Source: Nemertoderma westbladi
Lineage: Eukaryota; Xenacoelomorpha; Nemertodermatida; Nemertodermatidae
Assembly (NCBI GenBank): GCA_032718475.1
Contig: JAUCBJ010008807.1
Location: 1 to 64,000, forward strand
Direction of reading: 5' to 3'
DNA: 64,000 nucleotides
Shown: piece after piece, positions 1-10,613 of the stretch
Layout: each line of letters starts with the position of its first letter
Position numbering within the stretch: position 1 is the first letter of the stretch
The notes under the pieces: generated by a model
The model's input: the letters and a program-made list of their open reading frames with translations, nothing else
What the model was told of the DNA's origin: nothing
The model's database searches: none
Translations under genes and position numbers: made by a program

Positions 1-983
1 TGGAATGCCGAAAATATTATTCTTATACGCAACACTCTCTGCACCACTTCGAAATCTAATGAGGGATCAATATCTTGTGTACTCTGCTCAGCATGGAGTC
101 GAATTTGAAGTTGCTCAATTTGTTTACTAAAGCCTTGCTTAAATGTTCTCGCCATCCTTTGATAAGTCATGGATTCTGTCACTGATTTTGGCATTTTTAA
201 TTTTTGTAACTCTTCTACAGTAGCATCACCTAGGTTAAAAAACCTGTGTAACTTGGGGAAATTGTGCTGGCGTAATACCTCTCTTTGAAACTCACCTGCA
301 GAATATCCCGCATGGAGTGTTGATGTTGGTTTATAATTCTCTATTGCCTCTAGCAGGCGGATTAATTGATTCGGTGGCAGCCTCGTTAAGGGATCTTTAA
401 ACGAGGTGTCAGAACCAGAACCTTTAGATGAACTGACTTCACTTACACTAGCTGGAATGGATTCAGATTGGGGGTGTGAAGCCTCACCTATTATCGGTCC
501 ACCTATTGTATTATGAGAGGCCTGGTTACCTTGTATAATTTCATTGTCAGGCAATACAGTCATGTTCATGTCATTTCTGCTGTAAATACCATCCCTGTCA
601 GAATTGGAACTGTCACTACTATAAGTGGGACTTCTTTGTGTTCTAACGTCCACACTTGCTGCTTGTTCTCGCTGGGAAGTCTTATTTTTCCATTTTTGCA
701 AGTCTTTGTCCAACTCAGTATCCTTACTTGCCTGTACTAACCCTTTCCTTTTACTCTGTGCCCTAGTGCCGATCACAGATCTACGACGATCTACAAGGCG
801 TGTGTCAGTTATTTGGACTTCCCTACTATGTATTCTAACTGGGGGATGTACAGCTGCTGGACTTCTTGCTGGAGGAGGGGTTCTCAAAATCTTGTCACGG
901 ACTTCAAACCCATCACTACTAGAAGCATTACTGGGTGCGGACATAAAAGAATTGTTATTTAAAGTAGATTTATGATCATCCAT
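1..983 (-). CDS. Unidentified long ORF leaving the left edge; possible retroelement gag
   Basis: Reading the - strand from an ATG at 983 gives about 327 codons with no stop before the window edge, so the protein is truncated here. I do not recognise the family. The first two thirds are low-complexity, rich in Ser, Pro, Arg and Asn. From about residue 195 a more ordered, helical-looking segment begins (SFKDPLTRLPPNQLIRLLEA, then LHRFFNLGDATVEELQKLKM) and ends in a charged Gln-rich stretch. A disordered N-terminus followed by an all-helical region suits an LTR-element Gag/capsid. The block just upstream has inverted TGTAGCGC ends like an LTR. No zinc knuckle is visible in the part present. It could equally be the first exon of a host gene. 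The ORF is well supported; its identity is not. Confidence 0.55.
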   Translation of the reverse strand, partial: MDDHKSTLNNNSFMSAPSNASSSDGFEVRDKILRTPPPARSPAAVHPPVRIHSREVQITDTRLVDRRRSVIGTRAQSKRKGLVQASKDTELDKDLQKWKNKTSQREQAASVDVRTQRSPTYSSDSSNSDRDGIYSRNDMNMTVLPDNEIIQGNQASHNTIGGPIIGEASHPQSESIPASVSEVSSSKGSGSDTSFKDPLTRLPPNQLIRLLEAIENYKPTSTLHAGYSAGEFQREVLRQHNFPKLHRFFNLGDATVEELQKLKMPKSVTESMTYQRMARTFKQGFSKQIEQLQIRLHAEQSTQDIDPSLDFEVVQRVLRIRIIFSAF

Positions 984-1044
984 GTTAATTAATTAATTAA
1001 ATATAATTAATTAAAAAGATCCAATCTATAATTTATTTATAAAC

Positions 1045-2874
1045 TGTAGCGCCTGCAAATAATTAATAATTATTAATGCAGTATATATAGCTTGTCAGTC
1101 AGTTGATTTCTGCAACAGAAATAAGCCACGCCACCTACTGATAGAAAGATAACAAGTGCTGGTTAAAGAAATGCTAGTGCTGGATATTCCCGTAAGGAGT
1201 CGCCTTTGCCTAACACCCTCAGATGAAATTACACTGGTGGAAGCTACTGTAGCTATCTGATTGGCGATGCCTATATGGATAATTCAATTTAATAGGGCTT
1301 GACAGTAAATGGCTTATACTAAGGCAGTCAGAGGAGATAACAAATGGCCCTCCTTGTTCGCTCAGTTACCTACAATAATTATCAAGGCAGTATGGGCTGA
1401 TGTTAAAGCTTTCTGTTACAAGCTATTGTATTGTACTCTCTTGGCAATGTTCCAATATAGACTAACAGTAACTGGGTCGACTGCAGGGAAGTTAATTCGA
1501 TATATTGGCAGTTCCGAGTAACTTGTATGCCTGTAATGAATGATATAGACAAGTTATATTGATGCCGTATGTCTATGAAATAAATGTGACCAAATTGCTT
1601 TGGTATATAGATTATTCTTATATTCCTGCAATATAAATTAATCTACTACAGAATGATAATGCAATAGAACGTACCTAATGATAATGCGTACTTAATATAC
1701 AAAGAAAATTATTACAAATCAAAATATTACAAATCAATGGATAGGACAATTTAACGGGTTAGATTTATCAGGGGAGTAAATTTATGTTTATAGCTGGAAT
1801 TTAATTCCAACTATTTTGGGACTTCGGATTTTGCTTTCAACAATATTTATCATCTGTCGCACACAATTCCACTGTCAGGTTACGAACACACATAGACTTA
1901 TGGTACGCCGAGACCTGCATAGATTTACAACGTCGAGTCTGACACGTGGAAGTTTCCCCAGCCTCCGAAACCGAACAGCGTCAAGGGAGAAACTCTTTAA
2001 TTGCATACAATTTTCAAGCAAACACTGCTGTCCACAGGAATAAATTTTACTTAGCCTTACCCGCTGGTAAGCAAAATTTAATAACTTGATATCAGGAACT
2101 CGTGCTTACAATAAGAAATACGTCTGCTCAGTTACCCAACGATCATCGATACCCTATTCGCACGTAGCTAGGAATCTTACTGTCGATCTGCCGCTGAACG
2201 CAATACAACTGAGCGTTCAAATCCCTTACCGTACTCACTATACCGAACACCAACAGGATTGATATGGGACCAATTAATCCAGTTTTCATGCAGTCAAGAC
2301 GGGAACAGCACAAACACATTCAGTCACCTGAAATCACACTCACAAATAAACAATTCACAATCGAAACACAAACAACACAGTACAGAAAAATTTCTTCAAA
2401 TACCTCTCCCAGAATATTTAGATAGATACTCGATTTACTATTAAGACGAGATTGACACCAAGCGAGATATAATTACGCAAGGGACGTCCGGGACGTCCTA
2501 TCAAAAAGGTGGGGGACACGCAGTTCGTTAGCCGCTTGAAATATTTGAGTGCAGAATCTACACTGAACTATTAAATGCTACAACAATAAATGTACATACT
2601 GTAAATGTAAACATTCAGGTAAATAAATTTTTACAACTCCTATTCTATACACAGTAAATTTATTTATAACACCGACAGTTGGAAACCTAAAATATTCTAT
2701 TCAGGGTGCGCAGTCCTAAATAGCCTACTCTAGAATTACAGATAAGGACAATGCAACAATAAATGCGAGGAGAAAAATTCACCACGTGGATAATATTCGC
2801 TGGCAAAATCTTCACTGAGTTAAATATTCACTGGTGAAATCTTCAGTGGGGTAATATTCACTGTTAGCGCTACA
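1045..2874 (-). repeat. Candidate long LTR or TIR-bounded block
   Basis: The block starts with TGTAGCGC (1045-1052) and ends with the exact inverse GCGCTACA (2867-2874). It lies immediately upstream of the - strand ORF at 983. TG...CA ends with a short perfect inverted repeat are an LTR hallmark, and the Ty3/gypsy LTR at 50771 also begins TGTAGCGCC. At 1,830 bp it would be a long LTR, no convincing tRNA primer site lies between 984 and 1044, and the partner LTR would be outside the window. No gene is visible inside. Confidence 0.35.
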
Positions 2875-3101
2875 ATTCAATTTTGCAAATAATGAGCCTA
2901 AACTTACGACCAGCTGTACATACAAGAAACGGGCGCTAGTAACCGTTACTTGTACTCGTAGAATAATTTATTGTTGCATATAAAACTGGCGTTACTATAA
3001 ACAGATTTGAAACCCCGTATAAATAGTTCCTTTAAGTTGTGTGTCTGGGCTGCTTACGTCTTTATGTCTAACTGAAAACTGTATTCATTCAAGACTTATG
3101 G

Positions 3102-5429
3102 AAGTCGGATTTATGAAACTGACAATCCGAGATACCGATGTCACAGGAATTAATTTTGTGCACGTATTAAAATATGTTAGTTTGCTATTAATATTAGGCG
3201 TCATATGACAATACTGTAACACACACCCCAATGCGATGAGTTGCAATACCGTACAGTCTATAGACCACCAACCTCAATGTTATTGTGCTACCAACGTTAA
3301 TCAACAACAGAATGACTTGAATCCATTCTCTTTATCTTTATCGATAACATAATAATAACATAAATCGCAATAATTCAACTGATATAACAAATTAATTAAT
3401 AGACAAACAATAAATCGACATAATACGAATCAATATCACAAATTGACATCGGCAATATCACGAATTGACGTGAATATTCCGACCCACAAATCTACTAACA
3501 GCTAGTGAGTTGTTAACTAATAAATCTTCAATAGTTAGGCTGACCAACTGATATAATGCTATACTATATATAGGCTGGGGCTGGTAAGCTGAATGCAAAT
3601 GGGTATTAGCCAATCAGAGCTATTCTGCATGGCCCTTGCCGTATAACATAATAATTCTCTGGCAGAAGTAAATTAACAATATGGGGCGAGCCTGCGAGGT
3701 AAATGCCATTCACTAGTGGCATTAACAACGTTCTTTATTTTATTTATATATATTATTTATTTTTTTCAATACTTTTGAATAAAATTACTAATGCTGCTGT
3801 ATCTAATTATTATCGTATTATTAAATTTAGCTATATTATGGGTAAACACAGAGATGTTTTAAATCGAAACCCTATTAGAATGTGATGGCATGGGCTCTAC
3901 AATAATTAATATATCATAAATATACGCATCATGACGGCAAAAGTTAGCAATACTAGCAACACTACTATGCTTCTTTTTGTCACTTCATTTTAAACATGAA
4001 CATTATTAAACTATTCAAATCGGTTAAATATTCGTCAAACTGTGCAATAAATATAATTAAATAATCTTGCGTATCATTGAAAGACTAATAATAATAATAA
4101 TAATATTAGGTCGAGCGAGCTCGGACAGTGGAAATGAGATCCTTCCAGGCTTCCCGATTCTCCATAGTTGTCGCAATTTCGTTTTTCTCCAGTCCAGTAT
4201 CCCTTAACAGTGCCCATTGAATCTTTATCTACGTTCACAGAGGATGGTTGATACAGGTGGTATTTAAGTCGGATTTATGAAACTGACAATCCGAGATACC
4301 GATGTCACAGGAATTAATTTTGTGCACGTATTAAAATATGTTAGTTTGCTATTAATATTAGGCGTCATATGACAATACTGTAACACACACCCCAATGCGA
4401 TGAGTTGCAATACCGTACAGTCTATAGACCACCAACCTCAATGTTATTGTGCTACCAACGTTAATCAACAACAGAATGACTTGAATCCATTCTCTTTATC
4501 TTTATCGATAACATAATAATAACATAAATCGCAATAATTCAACTGATATAACAAATTAATTAATAGACAAACAATAAATCGACATAATACGAATCAATAT
4601 CACAAATTGACATCGGCAATATCACGAATTGACGTGAATATTCCGACCCACAAATCTACTAACAGCTAGTGAGTTGTTAACTAATAAATCTTCAATAGTT
4701 AGGCTGACCAACTGATATAATGCTATACTATATATAGGCTGGGGCTGGTAAGCTGAATGCAAATGGGTATTAGCCAATCAGAGCTATTCTGCATGGCCCT
4801 TGCCGTATAACATAATAATTCTCTGGCAGAAGTAAATTAACAATATGGGGCGAGCCTGCGAGGTAAATGCCATTCACTAGTGGCATTAACAACGTTCTTT
4901 ATTTTATTTATATATATTATTTATTTTTTTCAATACTTTTGAATAAAATTACTAATGCTGCTGTATCTAATTATTATCGTATTATTAAATTTAGCTATAT
5001 TATGGGTAAACACAGAGATGTTTTAAATCGAAACCCTATTAGAATGTGATGGCATGGGCTCTACAATAATTAATATATCATAAATATACGCATCATGACG
5101 GCAAAAGTTAGCAATACTAGCAACACTACTATGCTTCTTTTTGTCACTTCATTTTAAACATGAACATTATTAAACTATTCAAATCGGTTAAATATTCGTC
5201 AAACTGTGCAATAAATATAATTAAATAATCTTGCGTATCATTGAAAGACTAATAATAATAATAATAATATTAGGTCGAGCGAGCTCGGACAGTGGAAATG
5301 AGATCCTTCCAGGCTTCCCGATTCTCCATAGTTGTCGCAATTTCGTTTTTCTCCAGTCCAGTATCCCTTAACAGTGCCCATTGAATCTTTATCTACGTTC
5401 ACAGAGGATGGTTGATACAGGTGGTATTT
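3102..5429. repeat. 1,164-bp tandem duplication (2 units)
   Basis: Units 3102-4265 and 4266-5429 are collinear at an offset of 1,164 bp and look identical throughout, including a 60-codon ORF with the same translation at 3703 and 4867. The left breakpoint is at AAGTCGGAT and the right one lies inside a LINE 3' end. The identity means either a very recent duplication or an assembly artefact. The unit holds AT-rich DNA, a TAA microsatellite and part of the LINE tail. No convincing gene is inside. Confidence 0.9.
4089..4265 (-). mobile_element. LINE 3'-terminal fragment (first duplicated unit)
   Basis: This is the same sequence as 5253-5429: a (TAA)n tract followed, on the - strand, by the last codons of a LINE reverse-transcriptase ORF. 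It is cut at 4265 by the duplication breakpoint, so only the last part of the element is repeated here. Confidence 0.75.
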
Positions 5430-5615
5430 TACCATAAAGCTCGACATTTATCATGTGTTGTCTCCAGCTGATGTTTAGAGCTGCCCTTAGTAGTCTTGTG
5501 TAGCAACCATCAACCCGGGGTTCAAGTGATTTAGTCAGTGTCCAGGTCTCACCCCCGTATAAAAGTACACTTTTTATTGTGGCTCGAAAGATTGTTTTAT
5601 TGATATTGGTTTATG
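5253..5615 (-). mobile_element. 5'-truncated LINE, C-terminal end of RT ORF plus (TTA)n tail
   Basis: Translating the - strand gives the C-terminal end of an APE-type LINE pol: KSVLLYGGETWTLTKSLEP, then LLRAALNISWRQH, VELYGKIPPVST, and a terminal ENREAWKDLISTVRARST followed by a stop. The frame changes once or twice on the way, so the copy is dead. The 3' end runs into (TTA)n at 5251-5270, a typical LINE tail. Retrovirus-like features are absent. The clade is not assigned. Confidence 0.8.
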
Positions 5616-7270
5616 CACGCCACAGTAAGTAGTACAGCACAGGACGGCACCTTATAATTATAATTAATATATATGCAAAAACACATAATATAATACATAC
5701 TGGATAGCTAAACTAGTGCAATAAGGTTTGTGTCGCAACTGTTACGGACATAAGGAGAATCCCAATGTACTGTAAAGTATAGATAGATAACATAACAATA
5801 ATTCAAATTGAGTTCAATATTTAAGTTACTAACGTGATTTTGGTGTATGTAAAATCTACATAACAATACATGCAATAATTTGTATTGCTTAAATAAGGAT
5901 GGTCCCTAACTGTATATTCACCCTACACGTGCATCTACATGTAGGCTACACATACCTACATGTAGCCTCTATGTAGGCTATACCTCTACGCAAAAGTTAT
6001 ACCCCAACGCTTCTATCTAATATTTTACAAAATTTTATCGGTTTCATGATTTTACAAAACGTTTGCAACACGTATACTGTACATACATACATACCGGTAA
6101 TACATATTATTTACTTTCAGTTTGACCTTTCCAGTAATTGGTTTTTCTATCGATTTGTACGGGTGACATAAGCATTTAGCTTTCTTTACCCTCAACTATT
6201 AAACATTAAACATTACAATGGTCTTGTGAGATGTGCACTACATACACCTACATTGCAGTGTGTGGGGAAAGTGAAAGCAAAATTAGGCCGCCAGGGCGTG
6301 GGAGTACCGGCTGACCGGTACCTCAGTTGTCTCAGTCTCAGACAAGTACGGAATAACAATGAAAAATTATACAAACATCGAGATATCTCTTCCTCTGGCT
6401 GCAGGCTGTCTAGACATACTGCAGTACTGACATGACATAGGCCCCCTACAGCCCTACAACTTTCCTATCCTACATTCTCTGATTCTATTCTAAGTAAGGC
6501 TGTATGTAAGGCAGTAAGCTGGTAAGGCAGTGCAGCAGTAAGGTAGGACTGTCTGACTCATGCAGTCAGTAGTGGACTATAACTGTATAAGCAGATAGAT
6601 AAGACTACACTGTACACTGCAGCACTGCTACATTCAGACATTACAGTACAGCAGTACCGGTAGTCTGGTAGTACCGGTAACAGTCACAGGCCAAACTGCC
6701 AAACAGCTGAACTGATCTGCTGATGAACTATCACCTTGCAGCCTTGTCTGTTGTCCATTGTCACGGTCAGACGGTTGAGTTGGGAATAGGCTACTGGGCT
6801 ATAATACAGTAGGAATAGGCTGATAGGCTAATTAATGTTTTTTATCAATAGGCATAGGGTTTCCGGTTTACCGCGACCAGTCATGCAGTCTGCCAGTACC
6901 AGCTGACCAGTCCAGCAGTCTACCTGCTACCAGATTGCCAGAGTAGGCCTTCCAGTACCGGTAGGCCTACCGCTACCGTATTCAGCTGTTCAGGCAGCAG
7001 GACCGTCTTTTAGTGCAGTAGTGGTCTGGTGGTAAGCGTGAGGCCGAGGCAGTGAGGTTCTGAGGTTGAGCAGTTGAGTTGAGGTACCGGTACCGTCTGA
7101 CCGTTAAATAAATTAATTTAATGTCAGAATGTACCGTTAAATAAATAAATTTAACAGTTTAATGTAAATACAGAACAGCAGAAATCAATTAATTTAATGT
7201 AGGCCTAAATAAATTATTTAATGTAAATAAATTAATTTAATGCATGTAGGCCCCTAATGTAAATACTGAC
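5616..7270. other. Gene-free repeat-rich stretch
   Basis: I see no gene here. From about 6090 the palindrome ACCGGTA and the motif TAGGCCTA recur many times, interspersed with CAGTA-rich simple sequence. A local inverted repeat of CTACATGTAGGC lies near 5935-5975. The composition matches the arms of the foldback structure that follows, so this is probably old repeat DNA. Confidence 0.5.
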
Positions 7271-7276
7271 GGACTG

Positions 7277-7447
7277 AAATAAGTTTATTTAATGTAAATA
7301 AGTTTATTTAATGTAAATAAGTTTATTTAATGTAAATAAGTTTATTTAATGTAAATAAGTTTATTTAATGTAAATAAGTTTATTTAATGTAAATAAGTTT
7401 ATTTAATGTAAATAAGTTTATTTAATGTAAATAAGTTTATTTAATGT
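7277..7447. repeat. 19-bp tandem repeat, about 9 copies
   Basis: The unit AAATAAGTTTATTTAATGT repeats head to tail about nine times almost without change. Degenerate AATTAATTTAATGTAAATA units extend on both sides (7095-7620), and related sequence recurs at 9655-9735, outside the right foldback arm. Confidence 0.9.
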
Positions 7448-8541
7448 AAATAAATAAATTTAATGTAAATCTGTAAATAAATGTATTTAACAGTTTAATG
7501 TAGGCCTACCTGCTTACCTGCCTGCCTACCTGTACCGGTAAATAAATTAATTTAATGTAAATAAATTAATTTACCGGTAGCCTAGGCCTAATGTAAATAA
7601 ATAAATTTACTGTCAGACTGTGGGTTTGACTAAATACAGAAATACGCCACCGACAACCACCAACACCTTTCGCATACCACCGACAGACCGACAACAAAAA
7701 CACTAACCGATAGGTAAAATCGCAAACCGACAGTACCAGACTGCCAGACACCAGACTGCCAGAGTAGGTACTGCAATATACCGACAACTTTGGCAATGTT
7801 AGTTAGGCCTAGCAGCCTAGTACAGTCAGACAGTAGGCCTAGTACTGTACGGTAGTACTGTAGTATATGTACTGATGTACCGTAGTAAACTACATGATTA
7901 TACAATTTAATTTTAAATTCCAGTCCAAATATTTATAACAAACTATATTGTCAGATTGTCCATTGTCAGCCTGTCTGCCTGTTGTCGGTGGTGTAATTAG
8001 TCCTGTAGTCATCATAATTTCTTTAAAATATAGCCTAATACAGTAATACTCAGATACTGTAATACCCTGCCTGCAGCCTGATACCGTCTTCATAAATTAG
8101 TCCCTAGGCCTATCTGTTTTAAATTATTATATTAAAAGCAGTATTGCATAACGGAATGCTGGATGGAATGGTTCAACTTCAAATCATTAAAGTTTTTCAT
8201 ATGTCTGCATGTCATGTCGGTGTGTTGAGTGTTGCTATTATTATTCTGTTATTAGTTTGTCGTTGTCGGTGATAGTCAGACTGTTGTCTTGTCGTGGTAT
8301 TCTTCTGCGGTTTCCGTTCCTGCACTCTGACATACAGTACAGTACTGCAGTACAGTACGATACAACTGCTGAACTGTACAATCTGACAATGCCGAAATGT
8401 ATTACTTTAATATAGCTGCACAATTGTCTGATTGTGTGCAGTAATTAGTATTTACCTACATGACGTGAACATGAAGGAAGTGAAACGTGAAACAACGGAA
8501 GCTCATCTCTCTTGGATGTTACCTGAATAGAAGGGATACAT

Positions 8542-9122
8542 GACCGAACGTAATCCAGTAATCAGGATCGAATGTAACATAGTTTACGTATCGAACGTAA
8601 CCGCAATTATGTTACATTGGATCCTATAACTATGTTACATTCGATCTACAAATTACTAAGCTCGAATGTAACATTGCCATTTACAGATTTAAAGGAGCAG
8701 GTCACAGAGGCGTGTTGGGGGAACCAAAACAATAAGCGAAAGTTAACACATGTTACAAGATTATGCAGGTTACTTATATTTAAAGGCTGAACAGCTGAAA
8801 GGAGCAGGTTACAGAGGCGTGTTGGGGGAACCAAAACAATAAACGAAAGTTAACTCATGTTACAAGATTATGCACTCGCAGGTTACTTAATTGGGTCTTT
8901 GTTTTGTACTCACCAACACCAAACAGTTTCTTCCTGTAAATAAACGAAGCATTTCATCGGTTAACTCCTGAAATCAAAACACAACTGAAATAAATGTATG
9001 TTACATTCGAGCTTAGTAATTTGTAGATCGAATGTAACATAGCTATAGGATCCAATGTAACATAATTGAGGTTACGTTCGATTCATAAAAACTATGTTAC
9101 ATTCGATACTTACGTTCGGTCT
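8542..9122. mobile_element. Nested foldback element, CGAATGTAACAT arms
   Basis: Arms 8542-8675 and 8997-9122 are inverse copies of each other, about 130 bp each. They are built from repeated CGAATGTAACAT-type motifs around a shared GGATCCTAT(A/G) segment. The spacer holds a direct duplication and no ORF of note. It looks like a non-autonomous element inserted in the outer foldback. Confidence 0.85.
8691..8889. repeat. Direct repeat of about 85 bp, two copies
   Basis: AAAGGAGCAGGTCACAGAGG and the following bases at 8691-8776 recur with few changes at 8798-8889. Both copies contain GGGGGAACCAAAACAATAA and end in GCAGGTTACTTA. They form the loop of the nested foldback. Confidence 0.85.
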
Positions 9123-9443
9123 GTCACCCGAAAAGAAGGGATGCGTAACTTTAACTCCCAATAAGCACCGTCACTAAGGACCAAAGTGAAAGTGTCCGTT
9201 TATGTTTGTTACTGTACCTTTAACTTAAAGACTTTGCCGTACCTGGCTTTAATAATTATTGATATAATTGTCTGATTGTATAATCACTAATGCACTGAAA
9301 TAGTTTACTAACATTGCCAAAGTTGTCGGCATACTGTCGGTTTGCGATTTTACCTTTTGGTTTGTATCGCTGTTTGTGTTTTGTTGTCGGTGCTATGCGA
9401 AAGGTGTTTGTCGGTGGCGTATTTCTGTATTCAGTCAAACCCA

Positions 9444-10188
9444 TTTACCGGTAATGTCATTAAATTTATTTATTGTAAATAAATTTAAACCCTAACCTAA
9501 AAAACAAACAAATATCCCAGTCAGTAACTACTGTACAAAACACCCCAATAAATCTAGTCCAGAAGTCATTAAGTAACCAAAAACAGTCAAGTAAAAATAA
9601 CGCTGTACGGTATGTTTTCCATATAAAAAGTGGTGCCTTTAGTGTGATAGAGACAATTAATTTAATGTAAATAAATTAATTTGACGTTACCGGTAAATAG
9701 TTAATTTAATGTAAATAAATTAATTAAATGTAAATGAATTAAGGCACGAAAGACTTAAGAAAGTTAAGACTTAAATTAAGACTTAGGAATATTGGACCCT
9801 CCTGAAGCGAAATCTAGTTGCAGTTTTCAACAGGATGCGGCCTCTTCCTATCTTCACTTACCGGTCACAGAACCGGTAGGTCATGCGACTGCGAGACTGC
9901 GACATTAATTAAATGACCAGGTTACAGTCACATGTCATTCTAATCAAAACAATATACGGTACTATAGTCATGGCACAGGTAATCAATTTATTGTAAATAC
10001 AATTGCTGTAACGATCAATGGACCTAATTACGTGTTTAGCGTGTAGTGTAGTGTACCGTCTGACGGTATCTGTGGTAATTGTAGAGCCTCATAAGTTTGT
10101 AAAATATGAAGCCACCTAGTGACCGCATGTTTATTTGTTTATCTTGGCACGTTTGTTCGTATGCATATGCATCTTTGAGATATGTGAA
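9444..10188. other. Non-coding DNA upstream of the first visible PAN3 exon
   Basis: This is AT-rich DNA with remnants of the AATTAATTTAATGTAAATA repeat (9655-9735). I see no exon. The CCCH zinc-finger and PAM2 exons expected at the PAN3 N-terminus are not recognisable here or further left. Confidence 0.5.
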
Positions 10189-10613
10189 ATGAATTTTATA
10201 TTTAATGAAGGTGTGCGAAATTTAGATGAAACTAAACTGTCTGCTCTTTATGGAACCTCAAGTGTACCAGAAGCATCTATGGGACATTTGGTACCTCTAC
10301 CTGATACCGGTATACACCACCCCAATCAAATATCACGCGTGCATAGCGATCTAGCAGCCCTATCCTTGGCCGCACCGTCTGAACTAAGCAATAACACAGG
10401 AAGAACAAACAATATGTCTAAGATCGGGATTTCGTCTGACCAATTTGTCGGTGGTCACGGACACCACCAACGCCCTTCCTTCCCAGGACATAACGGAGCA
10501 ATAGGTCGAACGTCGAGCCATCAAACAGCAGCCAGTCAAATCAGCAGTTCTGCGAGTTCTCCTCATCTCAATATAATGGGAGGTGGTTTGTCGCCGAGGA
10601 ATTTATCCCCTAC
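10189..10613 (+). CDS. PAN3: PAN3 exon (N-terminal linker); 5' boundary uncertain
   Basis: The frame runs through NLDETKLSALYGTSSVPEAS and a Ser/Gly/His-rich linker to NLSPT. The donor AC|GTTAGT at 10614 leaves two bases that complete a Thr codon with the next exon. The 5' end is unsure: an in-frame ATG lies at 10189, and possible acceptors end at about 10177 (TTTGAG) or 10222 (AATTTAG). Confidence 0.75.

Larger units (their letters stand above)
7621..9443. mobile_element. Foldback element, outer arms
   Basis: The left arm 7621-7803 (TGGGTTTGACTAAATACAGA ... GGCAATGTTAGT) is matched in inverse orientation by 9307-9443 (ACTAACATTGCC ... CAGTCAAACCCA), with indels. The arms are rich in CCGACA and TGTCGG. 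No transposase ORF is seen between them. A second foldback is nested inside. Confidence 0.75.

Noticed and set aside
3703-5049. Two identical 60-codon ORFs as a possible gene pair
   Set aside because: Identity comes from the tandem duplication of the whole 1,164-bp unit. The peptide is AT-driven (Tyr/Ile/Phe-rich) and has no recognisable motif.
7277-7447. Possible CRISPR-like or satellite array
   Set aside because: The 19-bp units are contiguous with no unique spacers; it is a simple tandem repeat.
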